Assembly: GCF_036588685.1 (NCBI RefSeq)
Contig: NC_086374.1
Span: 19,708,886 to 19,772,885 of the forward strand
Direction: 5' to 3'
Length of the DNA stretch: 64,000 nucleotides
Source: Mytilus trossulus
Taxonomy: Eukaryota; Mollusca; Bivalvia; Mytilida; Mytilidae
A program made the position numbers and the translations under genes. How positions within the stretch are numbered: the stretch's first letter is position 1; each line of letters begins with the position of its first letter. The notes below the pieces were generated by a model, which was not told the DNA's origin, did not search any database, and saw only the letters and a program-made list of their open reading frames with translations. Below are positions 37,142 to 47,499 of the stretch, one piece after another.

Positions 37142-38100
37142 TTATTGGATCCATAGTATGGTCTTGATTGGTTCGTTGCATAACTCATTACTTTCTTCAG
37201 CATTGGACAGTCTTTGATGATATGCCTGGGTGATTCACAAATAAAACATTTGCGTTCAAACTTCCCTTGGGATGGGGCATTTGATTTATACATGGTCTGG
37301 GGGTTAGCTGTAGGGGTGTTATAACTGGTCTGTTCAAGCTTTGCCACTCTGGCATTTAGCTGGTCAAAACTGTAGTCCTGGTCATCATCTGTAGAAATTT
37401 GTCTTACAGCTGTTTTCTTCTTCTCTTTAACTGGTGGTTCTCCTAAAATAGCCTCATATCTTTCTATTACTTGGACTGCATCAGATATAGTTGCACATTC
37501 TTTGTCAATACATCTACATTTCATTTCCAGTGACACAGATTTGTACAGTTGGTTTAGGGCAAGAGCTTCTTGGGCACGGGGGTCAAGGTTGGTATATGCT
37601 TTTTGGGAAAGTTGTCTCAATTCATCTCCTAGCATGGCAATGGATTCACATGGCAAACGTTTTCTGGATTCAAACCTTGAGAGCCATCTGCTCTGTTGTC
37701 TGGTACATCCAAATCTCTGCTGTAATTTTGATACAAGTATATCATAATTTCTTCTCTCTGCAATATTCAGGCTTATGTAAAAAGTACGGGCTGGACCACG
37801 TAAACTAGCTGCCAAAGTTAAACATTTGTCTTTCTCAGCCAATCCTCCCAACTCCACACAGTCTTCAAAATGAGAATAGTACTCATCCCAATCACTACTT
37901 CCACTATACGAATCTGGTTTGATATAAAAACTCCGATTATTTCCCTTGGGCCTACTGATTGTATCACCATTTTCAAAAGCTCTGCTATATCTTCTTTCTT
38001 CTTCATATTCATGGTCATCATGTTCATTTTGGTCATCTCCTTGGCCAAATTCTGGTGGGGGTGCATGAAACTGGATTTCTGGGTCGGGACTGTCAGCCAT
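37102..38100 (-). CDS. gag: Gypsy Gag, CCHC zinc knuckle
   Basis: 332 residues. An acidic N terminus (D/E-rich, about 18-40) is followed by a region rich in aromatic and charged residues (about 55-240) that matches the retrotransposon Gag capsid core in size and position. A single CCHC knuckle sits at C285-C288-H293-C298, followed by a polar tail. Gag packages element RNA into cytoplasmic particles and the knuckle binds RNA. The ATG at 38100 is the first in frame after the leader and gives a family-typical length. The last codons overlap the pol frame (-1). The frame is intact, unlike pol. Confidence 0.92.
   Translation of the reverse strand: MADSPDPEIQFHAPPPEFGQGDDQNEHDDHEYEEERRYSRAFENGDTISRPKGNNRSFYIKPDSYSGSSDWDEYYSHFEDCVELGGLAEKDKCLTLAASLRGPARTFYISLNIAERRNYDILVSKLQQRFGCTRQQSRWLSRFESRKRLPCESIAMLGDELRQLSQKAYTNLDPRAQEALALNQLYKSVSLEMKCRCIDKECATISDAVQVIERYEAILGEPPVKEKKKTAVRQISTDDDQDYSFDQLNARVAKLEQTSYNTPTANPQTMYKSNAPSQGKFERKCFICESPRHIIKDCPMLKKVMSYATNQSRPYYGSNNTGKQQENYNPSK
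37120..37126 (-). other. Candidate -1 frameshift site
   Basis: Within the gag-pol overlap (37102-37141) the minus strand reads G-GAA-AAC in gag phase. Slipping back one base re-pairs the second tRNA on AAA, but the first only imperfectly (GAA on GGA), so it is not a canonical X-XXY-YYZ heptamer. The overlap itself is clear; the exact slip site is inference. Confidence 0.45.
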
Positions 38101-38256
38101 ATCTTTACAAAAATACGATTTTCAATAAAAACATCACGAAAAGAATCAACAATAACATATTTACACATTTTAAAAGTTGTGGCGGGTGGTTACCATCACA
38201 TCGAGCTATGTAACATCTAGGTTCGTATCTCTGGATTGCTTTTAAAAAATTAAAGC

Positions 38257-38275
38257 AATCCCACTTCTGACACCA
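38257..38275 (-). other. Primer-binding site, tRNA-Leu type
   Basis: On the minus strand TGGTGTCAGAAGTGGGATT begins one base after the LTR end. Its complement, ending CCCACTTCTGACACCA, matches the 3' end of animal tRNA-Leu including CCA. It primes minus-strand synthesis. Confidence 0.88.
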
Positions 38276-38276
38276 T

Positions 38277-40088
38277 TGTAAGGGACCTGGGGTAGGCTTC
38301 AATATAATTATATCATTTGGGTAAGTCTCTGTAAAGGTTGCAGCATTATTAACCAATTTAACGTGTATATCAATGTGTCTGGATGGTCAGCCATTATGGA
38401 CCAATTGTGCTTGCCTGTAACAGAGAAATATCTGCCCAGCCACAAGACAACTGCCCAAAACGTATAATCTTACTCTTATGAAGTTTAGTGCACCAGCACT
38501 AAACTGATTACTGAACAGAAGGATCCAATTCAAGTCAGGAAACCAGTCCTTGCTCATTTGGAAATTGTAAGTTGATTTACCATTTACTGGAGATTTCTAT
38601 TTCACTAACAATAATGCATAATTCACAGGACTAAATATTTATTAGCACATAAATATAATAATATGGTAAAATACAGGAATAAGATATATTCTTCTCACAT
38701 TGTTTATATAACTAAGTCACCCTTGACTAAGCCTGGTGATGAAGCATGGATAAATCAGGGTAAGAAAAATCTATATTTAATATTGTGATGGCACATCCAA
38801 ATTGGGACTGGAACATCTAAATACCAACAGTTGGTACATCCATGTAACTAATTATGTCAGGCCGAAAGTAACAGTTTATCCTAGTAAAATCCTAATATAT
38901 GGTCCCTGGTTAATTATCTATGGTTAAAAGGTCGATGTGATGGGGAATAACTGCAGGATAACATTATTAACACACAGGGGTAACTGGACAAGGTAGAAAC
39001 TGACAGCCGGTTTTTATCCTTATTTTCCATTTAAATTCTGTGGGTTGATGTGCTGAGTACAAAAATGGTATTAAAATTACAATAAATATTCATACCTCTG
39101 CTGTGTTGTTATTTCTTTATCAAATTATTTATGTTGTCAATTTTACAATTTGTAGTTACCCGCCACGGCAGCTATTCGCCATATTATGAAAGCGGCGCTC
39201 CTTATATAATAAAATTTATATGTCACGTGACATGTTTTAGCCAACCGGAACAATGAAAACAAAAATGGCTGGACAAGTTGAGCCGGGCAATTGCCTGAAC
39301 TTTCATGAATTTGAAGTTACTTAAGAGTTAACAGCTTGCCCGGGTGTGGCGCTTTATTAGCTATGACTTTAAGGAAAGCGGGACTATAGGTTAGAACGTC
39401 GTACATTTCGTAAATTTTAATCGGGCAAGCAAAACATGGTTTGGGGTAAAGCGCTATGATACAAAAATGGCGTAATCACATTGTAAACAGGCTTAGTGCA
39501 AAAATAACCCAAAGGCGACACACTTATATCATTTAGATACATAATTATAATAGGAAATTGTTAATTGAATTTGATGTTTCCACGTTTACTGATCTTGCAA
39601 AAATACTTAAATCTCAAAGAAATACATAGAAGACGAATTCCTAGACGTCTAGACGGTCATGTGACTTTGTTTACATGGCGATCGATTTCGATCAGCTGAG
39701 AATCAATAAAATTCTATTTTACTTCTTATCTAAAACATGTACAGATACTTATTACAAAAATAAAGCAGCAGTTAAACGTGGAAATGGTACAGCTTTTACT
39801 TTTATATGATTTTAAGCCCTGTGAAATTTATGAAAAGAAACAACAAACATGACTAACTTTGAACTTCTGAACAAGTTAACAAAAAAAATGAAATATTTCC
39901 TTTGAAACTATTTCCTGGCTTGCAACAAGAAAAATCACTAAATATCTTAACATAACAAAGGGGCCTTAGCCAAACATTATCAACAAGAACTTGTAAATAG
40001 GCAAAACATGAAAAAATAAATGGAAATGTTGATTTCCAAAGAATAAGAAAATGTCAGGGGGGGGGGGGGGTACACCCTGCACATTACA
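38277..40088 (-). repeat. Gypsy 5' LTR
   Basis: 1,812 bp, TG...CA on the minus strand, and nearly identical to 28150-29956. It should contain U3 promoter, R and U5. A TATA box lies at 39201-39208, so U3 is about 0.85 kb and R plus U5 about 0.9 kb. A 14-G run sits near the U3 start at about 40057-40070. Confidence 0.94.
39201..39232 (-). promoter_or_regulatory. Putative LTR core promoter: E-box palindrome plus TATA
   Basis: On the minus strand the palindrome TGTCACGTGACA (39221-39232, containing CACGTG) is followed 12 bp later by TATATAAG (39201-39208) and a GC-rich stretch. This is the arrangement expected of a core promoter driving gag. The same sites occur in the 3' LTRs. A second palindrome, CTAGACGTCTAG, lies further upstream at 39641-39652. 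Confidence 0.55.
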
Positions 40089-40092
40089 ATAT
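40089..40092. repeat. Target-site duplication, right
   Basis: ATAT directly right of the 5' LTR, matching 28146-28149. Confidence 0.65.
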
Positions 40093-41880
40093 AACCAAAG
40101 GGACATAAAACGAATAACAAAATACTTTTGTTGGCATCATTTCCCTAGGGCAGAATGCTATTTATTCTGTCCGGTGAGTGAACTCGTGGAATATTATCTT
40201 CAACGCCAAAGTTAAAGACCCAATAACGTGGTCATCAACTAATATATTGATGCATCAAAGTTTAGATTATTTAGTGACCGGACATCATCACCAGAGCTAA
40301 ACGTGAAGTTTAATGGTAATGAAAGTTTCTTTTCATTCTTCCGAAGAAAAATATTAACCATAATGACCTAAATAGTATTGTCATGGAATTTGTTCATCCG
40401 TCACTCAAGTAAAGCGCGTAAGTCTTGCAATCGGGACGTATATTTAGATTTAAAAAGATGTTAGTGTTACCACCAGAAAGTATTTGTCATTTGCGGGTTC
40501 AACCAAAATTATTAATGGGATTTGCATTGTTAAGATATAAGTGCTTCCAGTGATGTCTTATGTACTATTGTTCTTCATTAATATTCAAATACATTTTTCA
40601 GAATTCGCCTTTTTTTTTTAAAGGAAGACGTTTCTTTTCCGATGCTATTGCTACTTCACCAGTCAGTGCTCATGTGCTGACATAGAAAATCAATATATAA
40701 TGGCACCTACTTTGATACAGTTTTGAAATAATTCAAAACATTAAAGGTTTTATTCCATGTCCCGGTGTCTGTATAACGAAATTTGGCATTAACTAAGGTT
40801 TTGTTTTTAACGCTCTTCAACTTTGCTATTGAATTTGAGATTCATATAACCCTGATTAGATTAGATATATACTGATGAACAAATTAAACCCGCTCTACTG
40901 GTGAATACAATCATAAGACTGTAAACTTTCATGAGTGTTTAGTCATGATAGAGTCTTTCGATTTAGTAATTTGTTGTCCACTTTATGAATCTTACTTTCA
41001 TCATTTTTCACTACCCTGTATACGTTAGGTTGACAAGCCTCCCATTCCATTTGGTAATACAGTTCATTATAATCTGTATCTTTGTTAACAGGTGGTTACT
41101 AAACAAACCATCAATGACAGAGAAAGAAAGCGAAAGACAGATCCTTGGATTTAAGTTCAACTGTATCTTAAAATGAAAAACAAGGTGAGGGTTCATGAAT
41201 GAAAATGATACTGGGATCAATTAAAGACCTAGAGATAAGGATGTTTACAACTACAGGTCACCATCCGAACAGGTCACTATATCTTTCACCCTTATTCTCT
41301 GTCAACAGATCTCCGATGCCTATCCTTAACCTGATTCATTTTCCCATATTCTTTGTTGTGTCAGTTCTTAGAACTCGAACAGTTTTAAATGATTTGAATT
41401 TTCAACCACTTACATTAAACTATATATTTTGACTAGATTCTTTTATTTGCATGATTTATTGTTTATGCGTTTACTTGAACTGTATCTGTTTTGATAAGAC
41501 GATATAATTATTGTAGCTATTTCAATAACATTTATATAAAGATGTACATTAATCACATTATATAGTCAACAGTTTCAATATATAAGTGAGATATTTACTG
41601 TATAGCTGCAAAATTTCAAAATCAGTGTATAGTTGTTCAATGTATTATGTCGGATGAGTTCCAGTGTAAAAAAATAAATATACGAGTAACGTTTTCTTTA
41701 AAATATCATTCAACTTGAAATCTTCTACCTAATGTACCATTTCCAATCTTTAATTACATACAGGAAGTTAATGAATCGTTCATGGTGCAATTTAAAATGT
41801 TTGTCTCATTTACAGAACTATACAGCGTATTATTATAGCTCTTATATGCCTATTTTGTCATTCTTGATTGTATTTAGATA
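40093..41880. other. No gene seen
   Basis: AT-rich spacer right of the Gypsy element. Open frames are short and lack recognisable domains. No RNA gene or clear repeat is evident to me. Confidence 0.45.
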
Positions 41881-41884
41881 CCGT

Positions 41885-42260
41885 AGGTCAGAAGATAAAT
41901 AAAGGCAACAGTAGTATACCACTGTTGGAAATTAATAAATCGATTGAGAAAAAACAAATACGGCTTATAAACAGAAACTGAAGGTAACGCATTAAATATA
42001 AGAGGAGAACTACGACACAACAGAAACATAACAGTAAAATATAACACACACACAGACAAAGAACTATAATATAACAATGGCCATTTTCCTGACTTGGTAC
42101 AGGATATTTTAAGAAATAAAATGGGTGTTGAACCTGGTTTTGTTGCATGCCAAACATCCCGCTTTTATGGTATTGTTTGATATAACATTAAAATGACAAC
42201 ATAACATGACAGGACTTCAATACAAATAAATGGGAGAACATATAGGACAAAGAAACTCAC
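41885..42260 (-). repeat. Dispersed mussel-type repeat
   Basis: It contains 'ataaaggcaacagtagtata' and, further on, 'ttcctgacttggtacaggata'. These blocks recur (inverted or direct) near 660-985, 5890-5915 and 58905-58925. It is a non-coding repeat of unknown family. Confidence 0.55.
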
Positions 42261-42297
42261 GAATAATAGCTAAAAAAAGGTATTAAACTTAAAATTC

Positions 42298-42560
42298 AAT
42301 ACAGCAGACGTGGGCTTCGTCCACACGAGACTAACCAGTGACGCTCAGATGAAAATAGTTTGAAAAAGTACAAACTCTAAGAGCACAGAGGACCAACAGT
42401 TCCGAAACGTTGCGACCAACACAGCTCGGGTTTTCTGGCTGGGTTATGAACATCCTCATTATTTAGAATAATTCATACTTTTGCAAACAGTCGATTTTAT
42501 AAAATGACTTTATAATATTTATACCTGATAAAACCGAAGTGATGACTAACTACATAATAA
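42298..42560 (-). mobile_element. Hammerhead-associated repeat (retrozyme-like) copy
   Basis: On the minus strand this has the same order of blocks as 63700-63970: 'aagtcattttataaaat', 'attattctaaataatgagg', 'ggtcctc', then a hammerhead-like motif at 42302-42348. The motif keeps stem II (GTCTCGTGTGGAC) and part of GAAA, but the CUGAUGA box has become CTGGTTA, so self-cleavage is unlikely. Confidence 0.55.
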
Positions 42561-42739
42561 AAACGGATACATTACATAAAATAACATAAGCACATGAAAA
42601 TACACAACCGAGTTAGGCAAAGCCATCAACGCAGTGATGTCACATGTGAATTTCGAAAAAGATTTCCCAAAAATAAGAAAGAATTGGGATTATTTTGAAT
42701 AATTGAAAATTACAATTCTAATAAACATCAAATGGTGGC

Positions 42740-42764
42740 AGTAATTAATTAATTAATTAATTGT
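42740..42764. repeat. (TTAA)n microsatellite
   Basis: 'aattaattaattaattaatt', five to six units. Confidence 0.85.
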
Positions 42765-42857
42765 ATTAACTAGCTATGTCGGTGTTTCTCCTGAATCAAA
42801 CTGTTAAACAAATATTTCGTATATTTCGTTGATTCAAACTAAAATCTAATAAATATA

Positions 42858-43016
42858 GATTCTACCACTGGATCGAGTGTGATACGATATTTATTCCCTT
42901 GAGACAGTTAAATTTTCCAATTTAAAACGCGAGCCTCCGCGAGCGTTTTAAATATTTAGAATTTAACTGTCGAGAGTGGATAAATATCGTATCACACGAT
43001 ATTTGGTGGTGGAATC
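42858..43016. mobile_element. 160-bp hairpin element
   Basis: The arms pair along most of the length. Outer ends AGATTC...GTGTGATACGATATTTAT face their reverse complement, with ACAGTTAAATT/AATTTAACTGT further in. The centre is the GC-rich AACGCGAGCCTCCGCGAGCGTT. No target duplication is obvious. A partial relative is at 6380-6545, and sequence at about 43100-43215 also matches that relative in inverted orientation, so the full element may extend to about 43215. Confidence 0.7.
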
Positions 43017-43216
43017 TGTTTCTCTTATGATTTTTAGACAATATGCAGGCAAACTTGTTCCTTCTTTACGAATAATCTGCAAAAAGATGTGTTCTTTCTA
43101 TGTGAAGTCATCAAACATGGTCGCCTTTTTTCATGCCGTCACAATAGGAAATTCAGAGAAAAGCAAGAAAATTCGACGTCATATTCGGATTTTAACCAAT
43201 GATGAACTGAGATCAA

Positions 43217-43814
43217 AAGAACCACACGTTGATTAATTTTTTTATACAATGGGTGCAGACAGGGATAAATTCATGAAGAATTAGAGAAATAATATTTACA
43301 ACTACAAACGTTAAGACATTTAACAAAATCCGATGAGAATAACAAATATAAAACTAAATACATGAATTTGGGATAGAAAAGTTAAGTAGAGTCAGATGCG
43401 GAAATTTATTAGATTAGATATCTTAAAGTGGTGAGAGAAAAACATAATTCCAAAATATAAAACATTCTAAAACTAACAAAGAGTACCTTTCATTCGCCGG
43501 TTGAATTTCAAAGTTTTTCAGGCTCTGACAGCAACTTTGTAATCGGCAGAAAGACCTTGCAAAGGTTTATTTCCGTGTTTAAATAGTGTGTCCATTATTT
43601 GACCTTTTGTGGGGACTATACATACTTCGGCTGTTCAATTGGATGACTTGTTGAAGAGGCTACAGGGCAATTTTCGCGCCGATTTCAAATTTTAATCTTT
43701 GTATGGCAGTTAATGGTAATTTTGGGACAGTGTGACGCCTGTGTATTATTTGTAAAACAAAGTTTATTTGGTCTCATCGACGAAAAATTTAACTTATAAG
43801 ACTGCGTTTGGAAA
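43217..43814. other. No gene seen
   Basis: Spacer downstream of the TRIM-like gene. A minus-strand AATAAA at 43763-43768, about 300 bp past that gene's stop, could be its polyadenylation signal. Nothing else is supported. Confidence 0.4.
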
Positions 43815-43930
43815 AGAGGGGCGAAAGATACCAGAAGAATAGTCAAACTCGTAGATTGAAAATAAACTGACAATGCCATAGCTAAAAATAAAAAGACAAA
43901 CATACAAATAATAGTACAATAACCGAACTT
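43815..43930 (-). repeat. PLE 3'-tail fragment
   Basis: 'agaggggcgaaagatacca' and 'aactgacaatgccatagct' are the terminal words of the PLE family also seen at 48360-48636 and 61020-61458. Only about 115 bp remains. Confidence 0.6.
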
Positions 43931-44064
43931 TGGCAGGCGTTATGTTAGTAGTATGTGTTTAACATAAGGATCACATACTGACAGTCAAAAATATTATTTG
44001 ATGGAAACTACATTAGCGTACTATAACTGCTGATAATGTTAGTTTTCTATATTCCTGTTCCGTT

Positions 44065-45774
44065 TTATCGTTTGTATGCAATTGAAAAGAATTTTGCCCC
44101 TCCCTTTTCATCACAAATCAATAGTTTTTGGTTCGTTTGGTCAAAATTTACTGCCTTTGGGTACGCAATGTTTTCAGGTTCTAGTATCTCGCATAATTGC
44201 TTTCCATCTGGAGATAAAACGACAATGCTGTTCGAATCTCTACCTATAGCAAGTAAGTTCGCATTATTGTCCAGCGTGATACCACGGATAAATTTAAGAT
44301 TCTGATTATTCCACTCCCAGAGGAATGCCACCTTAGTATCGTAGCATGAGATGGTATCATGACCTCTTGTAAGATATATTCTATTTTCGGCTACTGCTAT
44401 AAAACCATAATCACCGAGACCTGTTGACCTGTGCCTCTGTATATTCACCCTTTTCACTTCGTCTTTATATAAACTCCGAATCTGAACTTCATTGTTACCA
44501 TAACTGTATAATCTATGGTTGAAGTATGTAATGCCGTAGCATATATTTTCAGTAGGTATTGTTTTGTGGACCCTTTTGTACTCTAAGGACACGATGATTA
44601 TGTTTGGATGTTTAGTTGTTGTCACTGCTACTCTCGTGTCGGTTATGCATGCAACATCAAAGCACCAAGAGGATACTTTGATTGAACAGTTAATTGAACC
44701 ATTGTTGTTAAATAGAACCAGTTCACCGTCGTTTTGTTCTTTGTCAGTAGATGCATAATGAGGAATATACAAACAAACAAATTTACCATTTGGCAATATG
44801 GCACATCCTTCAACGTTTTGTGACTTTTCGTACGGAACTGCTAGTACTTTTGTCAATATCAACTTCTGCTTGTTAAATACTGGCGTTTGTGCTTGTTTTT
44901 TTATTAGACAAGTTACTGAACTAGAGAAAGCACTATTTTTTATTTCACCAAATACCTGAAGATTTGATATTAACTCCTGTACCTTAGTATTAACTGTAAA
45001 TATAATTTCATGACAGTCTAAATTCTTCTTTTTAATGAAGTCTTCTACATTGGTTACTTCATTACTTACTTTTTCCTGAATTTCATTTTTTCCAATAAAG
45101 GCATGTGTATTATACCCCTGATTTTTAAGAGTCAAAACTCCCTGCAATAATTCTGCCGTTTTATCCTTGTTTGTTTTAATCTCAAGACATAATTGTTTAA
45201 TCGATGTTTCGTGTTTGCTAGTAATTACTTCAAGTTTTTTCAGAAGATCGTTTTCAAGCTTTTCCATTACTTTATTTACTTCATTCATTACTTTTTTAAT
45301 ATCTTTCACATAGATTTGATGACTTTCTTTTATTTCATTCATATTCATTTCTTTTTCCGTGTAAAGTTTTTCATAAAACGTTTGAATAGACTTTAGCCGT
45401 TCAATCATATCATCCAACAAATTTTCAATGGCTGGAATTTCCCTTTTGATACGTTCGTCAATTGATTCAAATCCAGTACATGTTTCATGGTTTGTTTTCA
45501 GACATGAAATGCAACACGGAGATTCGTGGGTGCCACAGAAAAGTTCATACGGAGTTTGATGAATGCTACATTTCAATTTCTGGTCAAGATTGAAAACAAA
45601 TTTTGGTACCTCAATATCAGCTACTATGTGCATTTTCGTTGCTTTGGCAACGGCATGGTGTATATTGCAGTTTAAACATAATGCTTCCTCACAGTCATTG
45701 CACCATTTCGACGCAGGAGTCGCTTTTGATAAACTCTTGCAAATATCACAAAGTTGATGTGTTATGGAGGCCAT
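44065..45774 (-). CDS. RING-less TRIM-like B-box/coiled-coil protein
   Basis: 569 residues in one coding exon. An N-terminal B-box-1-like zinc module (C9, C12, C25, C28, C33, C36, H39/H40, H49) is followed by B-box 2 (C69, H72, C80, H83, C88, C91, H96). A long charged helical region (about 105-250) forms a likely coiled coil. The C-terminal half (about 300-565) has repeated strand-like blocks with D-G/N-G turns, such as L-P-N-G-K-F and S-P-D-G-K-Q, as in the NHL-like propellers of bivalve TRIM proteins. No RING finger precedes the B-boxes, so ubiquitin ligase activity is not implied; a scaffold or immune-sensing role is inference. I chose Met at 45774 rather than an upstream in-frame Met because TTTCTTTTCATATAG, a good splice acceptor, lies 7 bp before it. 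The family is greatly expanded in bivalves, so orthology cannot be assigned. Confidence 0.85.
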   Translation of the reverse strand: MASITHQLCDICKSLSKATPASKWCNDCEEALCLNCNIHHAVAKATKMHIVADIEVPKFVFNLDQKLKCSIHQTPYELFCGTHESPCCISCLKTNHETCTGFESIDERIKREIPAIENLLDDMIERLKSIQTFYEKLYTEKEMNMNEIKESHQIYVKDIKKVMNEVNKVMEKLENDLLKKLEVITSKHETSIKQLCLEIKTNKDKTAELLQGVLTLKNQGYNTHAFIGKNEIQEKVSNEVTNVEDFIKKKNLDCHEIIFTVNTKVQELISNLQVFGEIKNSAFSSSVTCLIKKQAQTPVFNKQKLILTKVLAVPYEKSQNVEGCAILPNGKFVCLYIPHYASTDKEQNDGELVLFNNNGSINCSIKVSSWCFDVACITDTRVAVTTTKHPNIIIVSLEYKRVHKTIPTENICYGITYFNHRLYSYGNNEVQIRSLYKDEVKRVNIQRHRSTGLGDYGFIAVAENRIYLTRGHDTISCYDTKVAFLWEWNNQNLKFIRGITLDNNANLLAIGRDSNSIVVLSPDGKQLCEILEPENIAYPKAVNFDQTNQKLLICDEKGGAKFFSIAYKR

Positions 45775-45781
45775 ACAGAAT

Positions 45782-45796
45782 CTATATGAAAAGAAA
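45782..45796 (-). promoter_or_regulatory. Putative 5'-UTR splice acceptor of the TRIM-like gene
   Basis: On the minus strand TTTCTTTTCATATAG ends 7 bases before the chosen ATG. This implies a noncoding first exon further upstream (higher coordinates), which I could not locate. Confidence 0.55.
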
Positions 45797-45824
45797 TTAT
45801 AAGTGCACATATTGTTACGTATAA

Positions 45825-47120
45825 TCTTCTTATCAATATATCAATAATATTATGTATTCCATTTTTGTTTTTTTAATAAGGATGTGATCAAAATCTTTTA
45901 AAAAAAACAGCTTTCAATATTGTACAAATTTCATTTCTTTTTTGTCGCTTTTCAATGTGCATATATGAATAATAGACCTTTTATTCCGTTATTTTGTGGT
46001 TCTATAGAAGTTTTTGTGCACGTTTCGTAAAATGTCATGAAGGGTTACACAAGTTATTGATGTCTAAGAAACTGAAACCAAAGACTTAACCTAACTTTTT
46101 ATGACACACATATGACGGTATGTAAGCTGGCTTTTGACCCTCCCTTTTGCATCGAAAGTCGCTAGCGAGATAATGATTTACAGAGACTTACTAATGCAGG
46201 TATATACTTTTGCAATGTATTTTGATCAACTTGTTCAAAATGAAATCTTCAAGTGTTTACTTTTAATGATATCAAACCATTGCTGAGTGTAAATAAAAAT
46301 ACAAAACACAACACACCAAGTACTAATAGTTAATGTCCTAAAGCAACTTAGTTTTCTCTCAGATAAATTAAAGCACTACTATATTAATATAAAAACAATA
46401 CTGTACCTTTTCTCTCGAGCCTTTTCTGTACATGCAATGAATATAGCACCTTTTAATGAATACGGAAGTTTAAAAGGTAGAACTTTATGTCATGGTGTAC
46501 ATAAAATATGACACGGTATTTAACTGTGATTTAAATAACGACGATTTTTTCAATAATTTGTTATTTAAAGAGTCTTTTGTATCCGTAAAGGTAAACCTTT
46601 AAAATATAAAAAAAAAAACTAATCAAATCGTTCCGATTTCATTTGGTCATCGCCCCCAAGTATGGGTAGTCCTGTAACAACACATGAAGTAAACAATGAA
46701 ATGAATGAATGATTCGGAGAATTATCAGCCAATGAGACCATATATAAAATTCTCATGGTCAGCAATAGGAAAAGGACCTCAAATTACTGACTCAGAATAA
46801 TGCTCGAAAATTGAATAAGCGTAAGAACCTGATAAATTACAACTAGATATTTTTTTCTTTTATTGTCGCATTAAAAACATAAAAGGTGGTGATGTAAACT
46901 TACGGGTTTCTATCCTTTTAAAGAATGTGTTTTTGTTCAATCAGACAAAGTAAAACGATGTACATGTAAGTAAAGGCGTGATATCTCACTAGTCGTGCTT
47001 TGTGATTTTCACAAATGCAATTATTCTACAGTGAAATATTATCTTCAATCTATCATGATCAAGTAAATTCTATTTGATTCTTACTAATGGTGGATTAGCC
47101 TTTTAAACCTTTTTAAATTC
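45825..47120. other. No gene seen; likely 5' intron or promoter region
   Basis: AT-rich sequence upstream of the TRIM-like gene that probably includes its 5'-UTR intron and promoter. No recognisable element except simple A runs. Confidence 0.4.
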
Positions 47121-47170
47121 GAGCACCACTGATGAGGTTTATTTTAGGACGAAACGCGAGTCTTGCGTAA
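47121..47170 (+). ncRNA. Hammerhead-ribozyme-like motif
   Basis: The motif reads 'gagcacca-CTGATGA-ggtttattttaggac-GAAA-cgcgagtc-ttgcgta'. It is the best-preserved core in the window. The CUGAUGA and GAAA boxes are intact, the stem III/cleavage side 'ACGCGaGTC' is close to the ACGCGCGUC seen in animal minimal hammerheads, and the flanks (gcacca/tgcgt) could pair partly as stem I. Stem II is weakened. It may be active or nearly so. Confidence 0.6.
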
Positions 47171-47499
47171 AAACAAAACTCAATCCTGGTATCTATCTTT
47201 TAAGAAATTACAAATAGCAAGTTTTTTTACTTTTGAAATTATTATTCCAACGAAAAGTCAATATAAAAAATGTATTTATAATGCAACTTTCAATGGCGGA
47301 CTCATTTTTATCTGTAGTTTCCCATTTAGATATTCTGCTTCTGATTGATTTGTCCCGCATTTGTCCTTGCTCTTCCAATATTTTAGTGACCATGACATTA
47401 ACTTTACTACAAAGTCTGCGAAAAAGATATAAAAAGATATGGTATGAGTTCCAAGCAGACAACTCTTCATTCAAATCGTAATTTGTAAAAATTAATTTT

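Larger units (their letters stand above)
28150..40088 (-). mobile_element. Ty3/Gypsy LTR retrotransposon, 11.9 kb
   Basis: A structurally complete element on the minus strand: 5' LTR 38277-40088, primer site 38257-38275, gag, pol, zinc-finger ORF3, polypurine tract 29957-29967, 3' LTR 28150-29956. The flanking target duplication is ATAT (28146-28149 and 40089-40092). It reads as a 5-bp TATAT on the element strand if one further base of the LTR end is included. The LTRs differ by three substitutions, a one-base indel and a G-run length (8 against 14), so insertion was recent. A stop codon in RT and altered protease and integrase residues suggest this copy is defective. The domain order PR-RT-RH-IN with a GPF/Y tail places it in Ty3/Gypsy; the clade is not determined. 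Confidence 0.95.

Noticed and set aside
38257..38275. Possible tRNA-Leu gene 3' end
   Set aside because: Only the acceptor-side 19 nt are present, directly after the LTR. It is a primer-binding site and no cloverleaf can be drawn.
38105..38356. 83-codon minus-strand frame upstream of gag
   Set aside because: It runs through the primer-binding site and into the LTR, in a different frame from gag, so it is leader sequence.
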